Positions 9,568 through 17,752 of a DNA stretch of 64,000 nt are shown here, piece after piece (position 1 is the stretch's first letter; each line of letters begins with the position of its first letter). Origin of the DNA: Mogibacterium sp. (GTDB lineage Bacteria > Bacillota > Clostridia > Peptostreptococcales > Anaerovoracaceae); NCBI GenBank assembly GCA_017404265.1, contig JAFRCS010000011.1:62001-126000 (forward strand). Reading direction: 5' to 3'. The notes beneath the pieces were generated by a model. That model saw nothing but the letters and a program-made list of their open reading frames with translations. It made no database searches and was not told the DNA's origin. Position numbers and translations under genes: made by a program.

Positions 9568-11472
9568 TTAGTTTTCGTCATCTACTACCTCATAATCTGC
9601 GTCGACTGTTCCGTCATCATGAGGAGCGCTGCCGCCGGCGTTGAAGCCGCCCATGTTGTTAGGGTCGAATCCTGCGCCGCCAAAGCCGCCCATGTTAGGA
9701 TCGAACCCCTGTCCGCCGGCTGCTCCCTGAGCTGCCTGAGCTTCCTGGTAGATCCTTGTCGAGATCGGATAGAAAGCGTTTGTGAGAGCTTCCATCTTTG
9801 TCTTCATGCCCTCGACGTCGTTTGCATCGATAGCTGCCTGCAGGTCTGCCTTAGCGGACTCTACAGCAGACTTCTCGCTCTCTGTGACCTTGTCTCCAAG
9901 ATCCTTGAGCTGCTTGTCGATCTCGAAGATCATTCCCTCGGACTGGTTCTTTGTCTCAACAGCTTCCTTCTGCTTCTTGTCCTGCTCTGCGAACTGCTCA
10001 GCCTCTTTGATCTTGGCATTGATCTCTTCGTCAGAGAGCTTTGTCGAAGAAGTGATAGTGATCTTCTGCTCTTTGCCTGTAGCCATGTCCTTTGCGCTTA
10101 CATTGACGATACCGTTCGCGTCGATATCGAATGTTACCTCGATCTGAGGGATGCCGCGAGGAGCCGGTGCGATACCGCTGAGCTGGAATCTTCCGAGCGT
10201 GATGTTGCCGGCTGCCATTTCTCTCTCACCCTGCATTACGTGGATGTCTACAGCAGTCTGGTTGTCGGCCGCTGTGGAGAAGATCTGGCTCTTCTTTGTA
10301 GGGATAGTTGTATTTCTCTCGATCAGCTTTGTAGCTACTCCGCCGAGTGTCTCGATGGACAGCGACAGCGGTGTAACATCGAGGAGCAGGATGTCGTTGA
10401 CTTCGCCTGTCAGAACGCCCGCCTGGATGGCAGCTCCGATGGCTACGCATTCGTCAGGGTTGATTCCCTTGAACGGCTCCTTGCCTGTTACGCTCTTTAC
10501 TGCTTCCTGAACAGCCGGGATCCTTGTGGAACCGCCTACCAGGATGACCTTCTCAAGGTCAGCCGATGTGACGCCTGCATCCTTCATGGCCTTATGCATA
10601 GGCTCGATAGTCCTGTCTACGAGATTCTTTGTCAGCTGCTCGAATCTTGCTCTTGTAACGTCCATGTCCATGTGGAGAGGACCTGAAGCGTTTGCAGCGA
10701 TGAACGGCAGGTTGACCTTTGTGGTCTGAGCTGTGGAAAGCTCCTTCTTTGCCTTCTCAGCAGCCTCTTTCAGTCTCTGGAGAGCCATCTTGTCCTGTCT
10801 GAGATCGATGCCGTTCTCCTTCTGGAAGCTGTCAGCAAGGAAGTTCATCAGAGCGTTGTCGAAATCATCGCCGCCCAGATGTGTATCGCCGTTTGTAGCA
10901 AGTACTTCGAATACTCCGTCGCCGAGTTCGAGTACGGATACGTCGAATGTGCCGCCGCCCAGGTCATAGACCAGGATCTTGTGGCTTCCTGTATCCTTAT
11001 CGAGTCCGTATGCCAGCGAAGCTGCTGTAGGCTCGTTGATGATCCTCTTTACTTCGAGACCGGCGATCTTGCCTGCGTCCTTTGTAGCCTGCTTCTGAGC
11101 GTCGCTGAAGTAAGCCGGTACTGTGATGACAGCCTCTGTGACCTTTTCGCCCAGATAAGCCTCAGCGTCTGCTTTCAGCTTCTGAAGGATCATAGCGGAG
11201 ATCTCCTGCGGTGTGTAGTCCTTGCCGCGGAGGTTTACCTTGTAGTTCTCGCCCATGTGCCTCTTGATCGAAGCAACAGTGCCCTCAGGCTCTGTGATGG
11301 CGATTCTCTTTGCTGTCTCTCCGACGAGTCTCTCGCCGCTCTTTGTGAATGATACTACCGAAGGTGTGGTTCTCATGCCCTCGGAGTTTGTGATAACTGT
11401 AGGCTCTCCGCCTTCGAGTACTGCTACGCAGCTGTTGGTGGTGCCCAGATCGATTCCTATTACTTTGCTCAT
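9568..11472 (-). CDS. dnaK: Chaperone protein DnaK (Hsp70)
   Basis: 634 residues, the normal length. It begins [15 protein letters not shown] and carries the Hsp70 signatures [12 protein letters not shown] and [13 protein letters not shown], a beta-sandwich substrate domain, an alpha lid, and a Gly/Phe/Asn-rich tail ending in an acidic stretch ([11 protein letters not shown]). It folds nascent and stressed proteins with DnaJ and GrpE. It lies between grpE (55 nt) and dnaJ (18 nt) in the heat-shock operon. A GGAGGATAC site precedes the start. A long open frame on the opposite strand here is only a codon-bias shadow. Confidence 0.99.
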   Translation of the reverse strand: MSKVIGIDLGTTNSCVAVLEGGEPTVITNSEGMRTTPSVVSFTKSGERLVGETAKRIAITEPEGTVASIKRHMGENYKVNLRGKDYTPQEISAMILQKLKADAEAYLGEKVTEAVITVPAYFSDAQKQATKDAGKIAGLEVKRIINEPTAASLAYGLDKDTGSHKILVYDLGGGTFDVSVLELGDGVFEVLATNGDTHLGGDDFDNALMNFLADSFQKENGIDLRQDKMALQRLKEAAEKAKKELSTAQTTKVNLPFIAANASGPLHMDMDVTRARFEQLTKNLVDRTIEPMHKAMKDAGVTSADLEKVILVGGSTRIPAVQEAVKSVTGKEPFKGINPDECVAIGAAIQAGVLTGEVNDILLLDVTPLSLSIETLGGVATKLIERNTTIPTKKSQIFSTAADNQTAVDIHVMQGEREMAAGNITLGRFQLSGIAPAPRGIPQIEVTFDIDANGIVNVSAKDMATGKEQKITITSSTKLSDEEINAKIKEAEQFAEQDKKQKEAVETKNQSEGMIFEIDKQLKDLGDKVTESEKSAVESAKADLQAAIDANDVEGMKTKMEALTNAFYPISTRIYQEAQAAQGAAGGQGFDPNMGGFGGAGFDPNNMGGFNAGGSAPHDDGTVDADYEVVDDEN

Positions 11473-11527
11473 AATTGTATCCTCCTGTATGTGAATGAGA
11501 TTTATTAACTATTTTGTCCGGAGCAGA

Positions 11528-12118
11528 TCACTTTTTGTTTACTGCTACCATCGACGGCCTTACGACTTTGTCTCTGAGTTTGTAGCCCTTCTGAAGGACT
11601 TTCGTTATCTTGCCGTCATCCTTATCTTCTATGTTGTCAGTCATTACCGCGTTGTGGACGTTCGGATCGAAATCCTCATCCATGGCCTTTATCTCTTCAA
11701 GGCCTGCATTCTCAAGCGCTTTTTTGAACTGCTCGAATATGAGCTGCATTCCCTTCGCGTATCCCTCGAGATCGTCAGTCTCAGTCGCGAGCGCTCTTTC
11801 GAAGTTGTCTATCACCGGCAGAAGATCTCCGACTATCTTTTCGTTTGCGTATTGCAGCGTGTCGGTCTTCTCCTTCGCGGCCCTCTTCTTGTAGTTCTGG
11901 AATTCGGCCATCAGCCTCATGTATCTTTCGGATTCAGCTTCTGCGGCAGCCTTTTCGTCTGCTGCTGCCTTCTCCGCGGTTTCGGCCTCGCCGGCCTTGT
12001 CTTCTCCGGAGGCTTCTTCAGGCACCTCTTCTTCAGGAGCCTTATCCTCAGTCTTTACTTCTTCGGCCTCGTCTTTTCCGTCTTCAATCTTGATGTGCTT
12101 TTTCTTTTCTTCTGACAT
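11528..12118 (-). CDS. grpE: Nucleotide exchange factor GrpE
   Basis: About 196 residues. The first ~70 are very rich in Glu, Lys and Ala. The GrpE core follows, with MRLMAEFQNYKKRAAKE and the C-terminal VLQKGYKLRDKVVRPSMV signature. It exchanges ADP from DnaK. Two in-frame ATGs exist at 12124 and 12118. I chose 12118 (MSEEKK) because the AAAGGA site is only 4-5 nt from the first but about 10 from the second; the difference is two residues. Second gene of the operon, 42 nt after hrcA. Confidence 0.96.
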   Translation of the reverse strand: MSEEKKKHIKIEDGKDEAEEVKTEDKAPEEEVPEEASGEDKAGEAETAEKAAADEKAAAEAESERYMRLMAEFQNYKKRAAKEKTDTLQYANEKIVGDLLPVIDNFERALATETDDLEGYAKGMQLIFEQFKKALENAGLEEIKAMDEDFDPNVHNAVMTDNIEDKDDGKITKVLQKGYKLRDKVVRPSMVAVNKK

Positions 12119-12160
12119 CAGCATGTTTCCTTTCGCGTAGTTAGTCTGTTATTTTCCGGG

Positions 12161-13216
12161 CTATTCATCCTTACCGGCATTCCCGTCGCCGGTGTCTCCC
12201 GGCAGCCTGAAACTCTCGCTCAGGTTATTGGTCAGGTATTCCATGATCGACGTTATCTCATCGTATTTCATCCTTGTCGGTCCTATGACTCCGATCTTTC
12301 CGACCAGCTTGCCGTCTACATGGTATGTCGCTGTGATCAGCGTGCAGTCCTTCATCTTGTCGTTTTCTTCGCCTATGGTGACCACGACACCGTCTTCTCT
12401 GGCCAGCATCTTCTGGGTGAACCAGTCTTTTCTCGCGAAGAGCTCCATGAAGTCTCTCGCCCTGTCAATGCTTGTGTACTCAGGCAGGTTGAAGATGTTT
12501 GTCATGCCTTCCATGTACAGATTGACATTCAGCATGTCCTCAAGAGTCCTGATAAAGCTAGGCATTACATTGCCTTTCAGCTGAGCAAGGGCTTCAATGT
12601 CCGAACCGACATCCTCTGCGATCTCGTTCTTGAGTACATCATCGAGCGTGCGGCCTTTGTAGCTCACCGTCATGTTCTTGCTCAGAAGCTCAAGTGATTC
12701 CTGAGTGTACGGCACATTCAATCTCAGCGTCGTGTTTGTCACATTGCCGCTGTCTCCTACTATCATCAGGATGAGCGTGCGCTCGTCCACCGGCAGCAGC
12801 CTTATGAAGCTTATCGTTTCCTCGTTGGTCGCAGGTGTCATCGCAAACGATGCCAGATGCGTTATCTCTGAGAGCAGCTCCGCCGCGTGCCTTATCGTAC
12901 GGTCAAATTCGTCTCTGCTAGCGACCAGGCGCTCGTTGATCATGCGCTTGTCCTTGGCGGAGAGGTTCTTCTTTTTCATCAGGTCATTTACATACAGTCT
13001 GTATGCCTTGTCCGATGGAACTCTGCCCGCCGAAGTATGAGGATGCGTCAAATAGCCCATCTCCTCAAGATCTGACATCTCGTTTCTGATGGTTGCAGGG
13101 CTGACGCCAAGGTCATATTTCTTTGCGATCGATCTTGATCCGACCGGCTCGGCGTTCTCTACATAGTCTGTTATGATCGCCTGCAGTATCTGTAATTGTC
13201 TTTCGCTCAGATCCAT
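12161..13216 (-). CDS. hrcA: Heat-inducible transcription repressor HrcA
   Basis: A 351-residue repressor. The N-terminal winged helix contains GVSPATIRNEMSDLEEMGYLTHPHTSAGRVPSDKAYR split across the usual HrcA signatures (residues about 38-75). The GAF-like and dimerisation regions follow. It binds CIRCE and is kept active by GroEL, so misfolded protein load derepresses the operon. It is the first gene of its own operon, with a CIRCE copy at 13248-13274 between promoter and start. A second CIRCE copy at 32345 extends the regulon to hsp20. An AGCAGGAGGAAAGAC site precedes the ATG. Confidence 0.98.
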   Translation of the reverse strand: MDLSERQLQILQAIITDYVENAEPVGSRSIAKKYDLGVSPATIRNEMSDLEEMGYLTHPHTSAGRVPSDKAYRLYVNDLMKKKNLSAKDKRMINERLVASRDEFDRTIRHAAELLSEITHLASFAMTPATNEETISFIRLLPVDERTLILMIVGDSGNVTNTTLRLNVPYTQESLELLSKNMTVSYKGRTLDDVLKNEIAEDVGSDIEALAQLKGNVMPSFIRTLEDMLNVNLYMEGMTNIFNLPEYTSIDRARDFMELFARKDWFTQKMLAREDGVVVTIGEENDKMKDCTLITATYHVDGKLVGKIGVIGPTRMKYDEITSIMEYLTNNLSESFRLPGDTGDGNAGKDE

Positions 13217-13247
13217 GTCTTTCCTCCTGCTGTTAGTTTTTGTTTTG

Positions 13248-13274
13248 TTAGCACTCGCCTATCGAGAGTGCTAA
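13248..13274 (-). promoter_or_regulatory. CIRCE operator of the hrcA operon
   Basis: A perfect CIRCE: TTAGCACTC, 9 bp, GAGTGCTAA. It lies downstream of the predicted -10 box (13286-13291) and 32 bp upstream of the hrcA ATG, the usual position for HrcA autorepression. Confidence 0.97.
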
Positions 13275-13285
13275 TCACTACGCAT

Positions 13286-13314
13286 AATATACTCTTACCC
13301 GCGCTGCTTGTCAA
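13286..13314 (-). promoter_or_regulatory. Vegetative promoter of the hrcA operon
   Basis: Minus strand: consensus TTGACA (13309-13314), a 17-bp spacer, then TATATT (13286-13291). The CIRCE begins about 12 bp downstream, so bound HrcA would block initiation or clearance. Confidence 0.85.
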
Positions 13315-13343
13315 CACCTATTTTTCAGTATTTTCAGCAACAT

Positions 13344-13375
13344 AAAAAGCGGCCCCGCGCACCTGCTCGGGACCG
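13344..13375 (-). terminator. Terminator of the esterase/ATP-grasp/FNT cluster
   Basis: Arms 13350-13357 (CGGCCCCG) and 13368-13375 (CGGGACCG) form an 8-bp stem with one G-U pair in the minus-strand RNA. Five T residues follow (complement of 13344-13348). It sits 14 nt after the esterase stop. Confidence 0.75.
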
Positions 13376-13389
13376 GTTATAAGTGTGTT

Positions 13390-14124
13390 TTATGGTGCAC
13401 CCAGTATGCTGCTCATGAAGTACGGAAGCTGTTTTCTCCACCATGGCCAGTCGTGGTTTACATCATAGCCCCAGTAGTCTGCCCAATGCGGTACGCCTTT
13501 GCTTTCAAATGCCTCATGCAGTTTCTGAAGGTCGACCCTCATCTCATCTTCCCATGCGCCCTGACCGGAGCAGAAAATGATGCTGCTTTCCCTGTAGAGC
13601 TCAAGCCATGGGTGATTGTCAGGCATACCCGGAATGAATTCTATCGGCGAATTCGCGTATGTAAGATCGTCCTTGTATGCATGGAAGAAGTAATTCGTGT
13701 CATAGAGACCGCTCATGGCGATAACTCCGCCAAAGATGTCAGGGCGGCGGCAGAAGAAATTCATCGCATGTGTAGCGCCCATGCTGCATCCTGTCGTGAG
13801 AGCCCTTTCTCTGTCAGTGTACTGCGGGATCAGCTCATCAGTGACATAGCGGAACCATCTCTCCTGGAGCTCGAGCCTTTCTCGCTCGTTCCGTCCCTCT
13901 GCTGACCATGTCTCCTCGTCAATGCTGTCAACGCAGAGTACTCTGAGCTTTCCTGACTCGATCCAAGGCGCGATCGTATCGATCATTCCGAAGTTTCTGA
14001 AATCATATGTGTGACCGTTCTGCGGTCCGAAAGCCACGCACAGAACTCCGCTGTCTCCAAAGACCGCGTGTTCCATCTCTCTGTCCATTATCCAACTGTA
14101 CTCTTTTTTGTAATAATCGTTCAT
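13390..14124 (-). CDS. Putative esterase, alpha/beta hydrolase fold (esterase D-like)
   Basis: 244 residues. The nucleophile elbow is TGCSMGATHA with Ser114, matching GxSxG. A late histidine in DVNHDWPWWRKQLPYF probably completes the triad. No signal peptide is visible, so it is likely cytoplasmic. It resembles the PF00756 'putative esterase' family. The substrate is unknown. It starts 10 nt after the ATP-grasp gene; esterase and ATP-grasp proteins of this kind are often neighbours, which suggests joint action on one small molecule, for example forming and releasing an ester or amide. Confidence 0.8.
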   Translation of the reverse strand: MNDYYKKEYSWIMDREMEHAVFGDSGVLCVAFGPQNGHTYDFRNFGMIDTIAPWIESGKLRVLCVDSIDEETWSAEGRNERERLELQERWFRYVTDELIPQYTDRERALTTGCSMGATHAMNFFCRRPDIFGGVIAMSGLYDTNYFFHAYKDDLTYANSPIEFIPGMPDNHPWLELYRESSIIFCSGQGAWEDEMRVDLQKLHEAFESKGVPHWADYWGYDVNHDWPWWRKQLPYFMSSILGAP

Positions 14125-14134
14125 TCTGTTTCCC

Positions 14135-15331
14135 CTATTCTGCGCGTTCCTGCACGAAGCTGAAGAATTCCTCTACCTCTTCAAATGTTTTAAATACTGC
14201 CGTGTACATCTGATTGCCCATTGCGCCGGACAGCACATCAGGCATGCGCTCTGCCATCTTCATGCAGTGTCCGTACTTTGCCATGATCTCTTCATGACTG
14301 TTCTTATACTTATGGATGTCTTTCTGGGATGCGTATGCGCAGTACTGATCTCCTCCGATGTCAGGCAGTCTGCGTTCGTTGTAGGCTACCATCTCAGCCC
14401 AGATCTCATATACATCCGTGTTATGCGAGTAGTTCATCATGTCAGGAGTATACCCGCCGGCAGGTCTCATATTGACCTCGAGGCCTACAAAGTCGCCTAC
14501 CTCGCCAAGGTTCTTTCTGGCCTGAGTCAGGCGGAAAAACTCGAAGTGAACGAATCTGCTCCTGACCTTGAACGCCTTTATGGTCGCGCGTCCGAATTCC
14601 TTTAACTGCTTTGGCACCTCAGGAAGTGTATAGTACGAAAGCTCAAGGCCTTTGTTGACCAGATCCGCTATCGATGGCGGGAACCAGTTGGAGCTTTCGA
14701 AGAGCACCTCTCCCTCTGAGGTCACTATCGCGTCATAAGAATATATGTAGCCATATACGAATTCTTCCATAACGTAAGGATGCTGTGGAAGATTTCCGTA
14801 GAACCATTCGAGGTCAGCGTCGTTCTCGAGCTTCCATGTATCTGCCGCTCCGACTCCGATGTCAGGCTTTACGATGACCGGAAAGCCGCCTATCTCATCG
14901 AGGAATTTTCTTGCTGCCTCAATGGTCGTCACCTTGTGGTTGCGCGCTGTCGGTACGCCTGCTTCTTTATAGAACGGCTTCATCGCGGACTTGCTTTTCC
15001 ACATGGCAAGTTCTTCAGGCTGCACGCCGGAATCGATGTTGAAGTCTTTTCTGAGTCTGGCATCCTGCTCCAGCCAGTATTCCGTGTTGGACTCGAGCCA
15101 GTCGATCTTTCCGTGTCTGAACGCCAGATATGCCACAGCGCGGTACATCTGGTCGTAATCCTCCATGTTATCGACCTTGTAATACTCAGTAAGCGCGGCC
15201 TTAAGCGGTTCTTCAAGGCTGTCATAAGGTGCGTCGCCTATTCCGAGCACGTTGATGCCGTTTCTCTTGAGTCTGTCGCAGAACTGCCAGTAAGTATGCG
15301 GAAAATTCGGTGATACAAAAATGAAATTCAT
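14135..15331 (-). CDS. ATP-grasp superfamily ligase of unknown substrate
   Basis: 398 residues. An N-terminal Rossmann-like preATP-grasp region (MNFIFVSPNFP, residues 1-100) leads into an ATP-grasp domain: PVIVKPDIGVGAADTW (ATP-binding lysine and glycine-rich loop), MEEFVYG, and the metal-binding GLEVNMRPAGGYTPD. This fold joins a carboxylate, through an acyl-phosphate, to a nucleophile. It resembles the biotin-carboxylase-like or carnosine-synthase-like families but has no carboxyltransferase partner nearby. Between the FNT channel (15 nt) and esterase (10 nt) genes, it is probably cotranscribed with both. Confidence 0.8.
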   Translation of the reverse strand: MNFIFVSPNFPHTYWQFCDRLKRNGINVLGIGDAPYDSLEEPLKAALTEYYKVDNMEDYDQMYRAVAYLAFRHGKIDWLESNTEYWLEQDARLRKDFNIDSGVQPEELAMWKSKSAMKPFYKEAGVPTARNHKVTTIEAARKFLDEIGGFPVIVKPDIGVGAADTWKLENDADLEWFYGNLPQHPYVMEEFVYGYIYSYDAIVTSEGEVLFESSNWFPPSIADLVNKGLELSYYTLPEVPKQLKEFGRATIKAFKVRSRFVHFEFFRLTQARKNLGEVGDFVGLEVNMRPAGGYTPDMMNYSHNTDVYEIWAEMVAYNERRLPDIGGDQYCAYASQKDIHKYKNSHEEIMAKYGHCMKMAERMPDVLSGAMGNQMYTAVFKTFEEVEEFFSFVQERAE

Positions 15332-15346
15332 TGTCCCCTGCCTTTC

Positions 15347-16111
15347 TTATTTGTCTCGCCTGCCTGCAATATAGTACGGGACAGCCACAAAGACCGCTCC
15401 GCCGACTATATTGCCCAGGGTCACGATGATCAGATTATAGAAGGATCCGCCAATGGTGACCGCCTCATGCACCGGCTGCAGCAGCGCCACAGTGAAAAGT
15501 GTCATATTGGCTATGCTGTGCTCAAATCCCGTTGTGATGAACGCGAAAAGGCACCAGAACACCATTATAAGTTTGCCTGCGTCGGATGTAGCCCTGCCCG
15601 CGCACCACACTGCCAGGCATACCAGGAAGTTGCAGAGTATGCCTCTGGCAAGGAGAGCAACAGGTCCAAGCCCCATCTTGGTCGCGGCTGCGGATACCAT
15701 GAACTCTCCTACCGGTCCGGTGCAGAGTCCCGTAAGGCTGTAAATACCTCCGAGGATGATGCCTCCCGCGAGATTGCCTATCCAGCAGATGCACCAGAGC
15801 TTGAGCGCGTCCTTCCAGCTCACCTTCTTATCCAGAAGTCCCGCCGCCATCGCCAGGTTGTTTCCGGTAAAGAGCTCGGCTCCGGCCATGACCACGAGGC
15901 TCAGGGCGACTCCGAATGTGAGTCCCATGACTATCCTTGCGTGAGGCTGTCCCGTGAGCAGTCCGCCCGATGTGAATGCGAGCAGCACGCCGATGCCTAT
16001 GTATGCTCCTGCCAGCATGGATACCACAAAGTACGCCAGCGGATCCTTATTCATGAAAGCGACCTTTGCGGCCGCTCCGTCAGATGTATTATTGTAATCG
16101 TTTCTGAACAT
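15347..16111 (-). CDS. Formate/nitrite transporter family channel (FNT)
   Basis: A 254-residue membrane protein with six predicted hydrophobic segments. Family signatures visible are AGAELFTGNNLAM, GNLAGG, the NFLVCLAVW helix break, and GFEHSIANM holding the pore histidine. FNT proteins pass formate, nitrite, hydrosulfide, lactate or acetate. In a fermenting anaerobe formate export or import is likely, but no formate-lyase genes are nearby. It is the first gene of a three-gene unit with the ATP-grasp and esterase genes, with its own promoter (16148-16176). Confidence 0.92.
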   Translation of the reverse strand: MFRNDYNNTSDGAAAKVAFMNKDPLAYFVVSMLAGAYIGIGVLLAFTSGGLLTGQPHARIVMGLTFGVALSLVVMAGAELFTGNNLAMAAGLLDKKVSWKDALKLWCICWIGNLAGGIILGGIYSLTGLCTGPVGEFMVSAAATKMGLGPVALLARGILCNFLVCLAVWCAGRATSDAGKLIMVFWCLFAFITTGFEHSIANMTLFTVALLQPVHEAVTIGGSFYNLIIVTLGNIVGGAVFVAVPYYIAGRRDK

Positions 16112-16147
16112 TGTTTGCCTGCTGTGTTTTATAGTTATAACTTGTTA

Positions 16148-16176
16148 ATTATACCTATTTTTTGCCCTTTTCTCAA
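16148..16176 (-). promoter_or_regulatory. Promoter of the FNT/ATP-grasp/esterase unit
   Basis: Minus strand: TTGAGA (16171-16176), a 17-bp spacer, then a perfect TATAAT (16148-16153), 36 bp upstream of the FNT start. Confidence 0.75.
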
Positions 16177-16198
16177 TGAAAAGAGCCCTACTTGGAAA

Positions 16199-16228
16199 TA
16201 AAAAAGACGGGACTTCATGAGTCCCGTC
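16199..16228 (-). terminator. Terminator of tRNA-Val
   Basis: Perfect 9-bp stem GACGGGACT (16206-16214) / AGTCCCGTC (16220-16228), followed on the minus strand by at least six T residues. It directly follows the tRNA 3' end. Confidence 0.92.
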
Positions 16229-16232
16229 TTCA

Positions 16233-16308
16233 TGGTGGCCTATATTGGACTTGAACCAATGACCTACAGGTTGTCACCCTGTCGCTCTCCCAACTGAGCT
16301 AATAGACC
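16233..16308 (-). tRNA. tRNA-Val(GAC)
   Basis: 76 nt folding as a full cloverleaf. The acceptor stem is GGTCTAT / ATAGGCC, the D arm GCTC...GAGC, and the anticodon stem ACAGG / CCTGT with loop GTGACAA (anticodon GAC). The T arm is ATTGG TTCAAGT CCAAT. The 3' CCA is encoded. It is transcribed alone, with promoter (16324-16352) and terminator (16199-16228) on either side. Confidence 0.97.
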
Positions 16309-16323
16309 GCGTCGCTGTTCTCT

Positions 16324-16352
16324 ATTATAGCGAAGAACAGCTTCGATTTCCA
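16324..16352 (-). promoter_or_regulatory. Promoter of tRNA-Val
   Basis: Minus strand: TGGAAA (16347-16352), a 17-bp spacer, then a perfect TATAAT (16324-16329), 16 bp before the mature tRNA 5' end. Confidence 0.7.
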
Positions 16353-16365
16353 CCCCTATTTTTGA

Positions 16366-17709
16366 CTATTCTGAAAGGGCTTTCTTTGCCAGCTTATCAG
16401 CGAGTTCATTGTACTTGTTTCCCGCGTGAGCCTTGACCTTCACGAATGTGATGTCCATGCTCTTTCTGGCCTCTTCCACAAAGTCCCTGTATCCCTGAGT
16501 CAGAGGATTGTTTGCCTTCCATTTTCTGTCTGCCCAGGCCCCTATGCCTTCATAGTCGTGATAGATCTCAACTGCTTTGACACCGTTGGCCCTGCACCAG
16601 TCGATCGCGATCTTGGATCCCATGATCTCGCCTGCTACGTTCCTCTGCTGAGCTGCTTCTTCATCATCGAATGCGGAATTGAGTTCGGTCTTCTCGCTCT
16701 TTCCGTTCGAGTCTGTCTCAACGATCACGACTCCGCATGAGAACCTGCCGCTGCCGCTGTCATAGCTGCCATCCACATAAGCTCTGATGCCTGCAGGGAA
16801 CTTGTCTTCGCCTTCAGGGTTCTCAGCCAGACCGAGGTATGCCATCGCTTCCGCGGGATCCGCAAAGCTCTTATATTCAGCTCCTGCAAAACCGTCCACC
16901 TGCGCCTTGCAGTCATCCCAGTTCATGAATATGCCTGTCGTCCTGCCCTTTCTTACCGCATATACCTTTTTTGCCACTGCCTTGCTCTCCTTGTCCGCTT
17001 TCCCGGCTGTATGACCTGTCTCGGGATTTTCATCAAACTTCTTAAGGAACGTCAGCCTGTGTATAGGAGTCTTTCCAAAAGTTCTGAGTCCTTCGTAATG
17101 CTTTGCCGTGCCGTAGCCCTTGTTTCCCGCGAAGTCGTATCCCGGATAGATTTCATCCATCTCTGTCATGTACGCGTCCCTTGCGACTTTGGCAACTATT
17201 GAGGCCGCGGCTATGCAGAGGCACTTCTCATCGCCCTTGATGATCGATTCACTCGGCATGCCCGCGTCGAGCTTTACGGCATCGATCAGCAGCATGTCTT
17301 TCTTATGTTCTTCATCCTCTCCGCTCAAAAGTCCGCGTTCAGCCAGCATGCGCCTTGTGGCCGCGATCGCCTTCTTCATCGCGTGCTTTGTCGCCTCGAG
17401 TATGTTGACCTCGTCGATCTCATTGTTATCGGCTGTGCCGATCCCCCAGGCTACTGCTCTCTCCTTGATGATATCCGACAGCTCTTCACGCTTCCTGGCA
17501 GAAAGTTTCTTGGAATCGTTGATGCCGATGACATCGAAATCCTCAGGAAGGATGACACACGCAGCATAAACAGGTCCCGCGAGCGGGCCCCTGCCCACCT
17601 CGTCGATACCGGCTATGTATCTGTAGCCCTGCGATCTCAGCTCATCTTCATGAGCCTTCATCTCGGCCAGCTTAGCTATGTCTCTTTCCTGTCTCTCTGC
17701 TTTTGTCAT
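16366..17709 (-). CDS. rnhB: RNase HII - RNase HI fusion with internal viroplasmin-like domain
   Basis: 447 residues, about twice a normal RNase HII. Residues 30-230 are RNase HII: GIDEVGRGPLAGPV with D36 and E37, D143 in LLID, D178 in SIVAKVARD. Residues about 247-292 (KVYAVRKGRTTGIF...) match the small viroplasmin/caulimovirus-VI RNA-DNA hybrid-binding domain. Residues 308-447 are RNase HI with all catalytic positions: D313 (YVDGSYD), E361, D385, D438, plus H428. Both enzymes cut RNA in RNA-DNA hybrids; HII also removes single ribonucleotides. The N-terminal part keeps the conserved rplS-rbgA-rnhB order. No stop or frameshift lies between domains. Two palindromes (17720-17752) precede the start. 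Confidence 0.93.
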   Translation of the reverse strand: MTKAERQERDIAKLAEMKAHEDELRSQGYRYIAGIDEVGRGPLAGPVYAACVILPEDFDVIGINDSKKLSARKREELSDIIKERAVAWGIGTADNNEIDEVNILEATKHAMKKAIAATRRMLAERGLLSGEDEEHKKDMLLIDAVKLDAGMPSESIIKGDEKCLCIAAASIVAKVARDAYMTEMDEIYPGYDFAGNKGYGTAKHYEGLRTFGKTPIHRLTFLKKFDENPETGHTAGKADKESKAVAKKVYAVRKGRTTGIFMNWDDCKAQVDGFAGAEYKSFADPAEAMAYLGLAENPEGEDKFPAGIRAYVDGSYDSGSGRFSCGVVIVETDSNGKSEKTELNSAFDDEEAAQQRNVAGEIMGSKIAIDWCRANGVKAVEIYHDYEGIGAWADRKWKANNPLTQGYRDFVEEARKSMDITFVKVKAHAGNKYNELADKLAKKALSE

Positions 17710-17719
17710 CTGTTTCTAT

Positions 17720-17752
17720 GTAAAGTTTTCTTTACAGTAAAGTCTACTTTAC
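17720..17752. repeat. Two GTAAAG-N4-CTTTAC palindromes upstream of rnhB
   Basis: GTAAAGTTTTCTTTAC at 17720-17735 and GTAAAGTCTACTTTAC at 17737-17752, 17 bp centre to centre. They share perfect 6-bp arms with the three copies at 1603-1686. The second copy overlaps the end of rbgA. Both clusters lie at an operon gap just upstream of a downstream gene's start. Confidence 0.85.

Noticed and set aside
9448..10686. A 412-codon open frame opposite dnaK
   Set aside because: It is antisense to a fully conserved gene, has no ribosome-binding site or recognisable domain, and is rich in Cys, Ser and Leu as expected from the reverse of DnaK codon usage.
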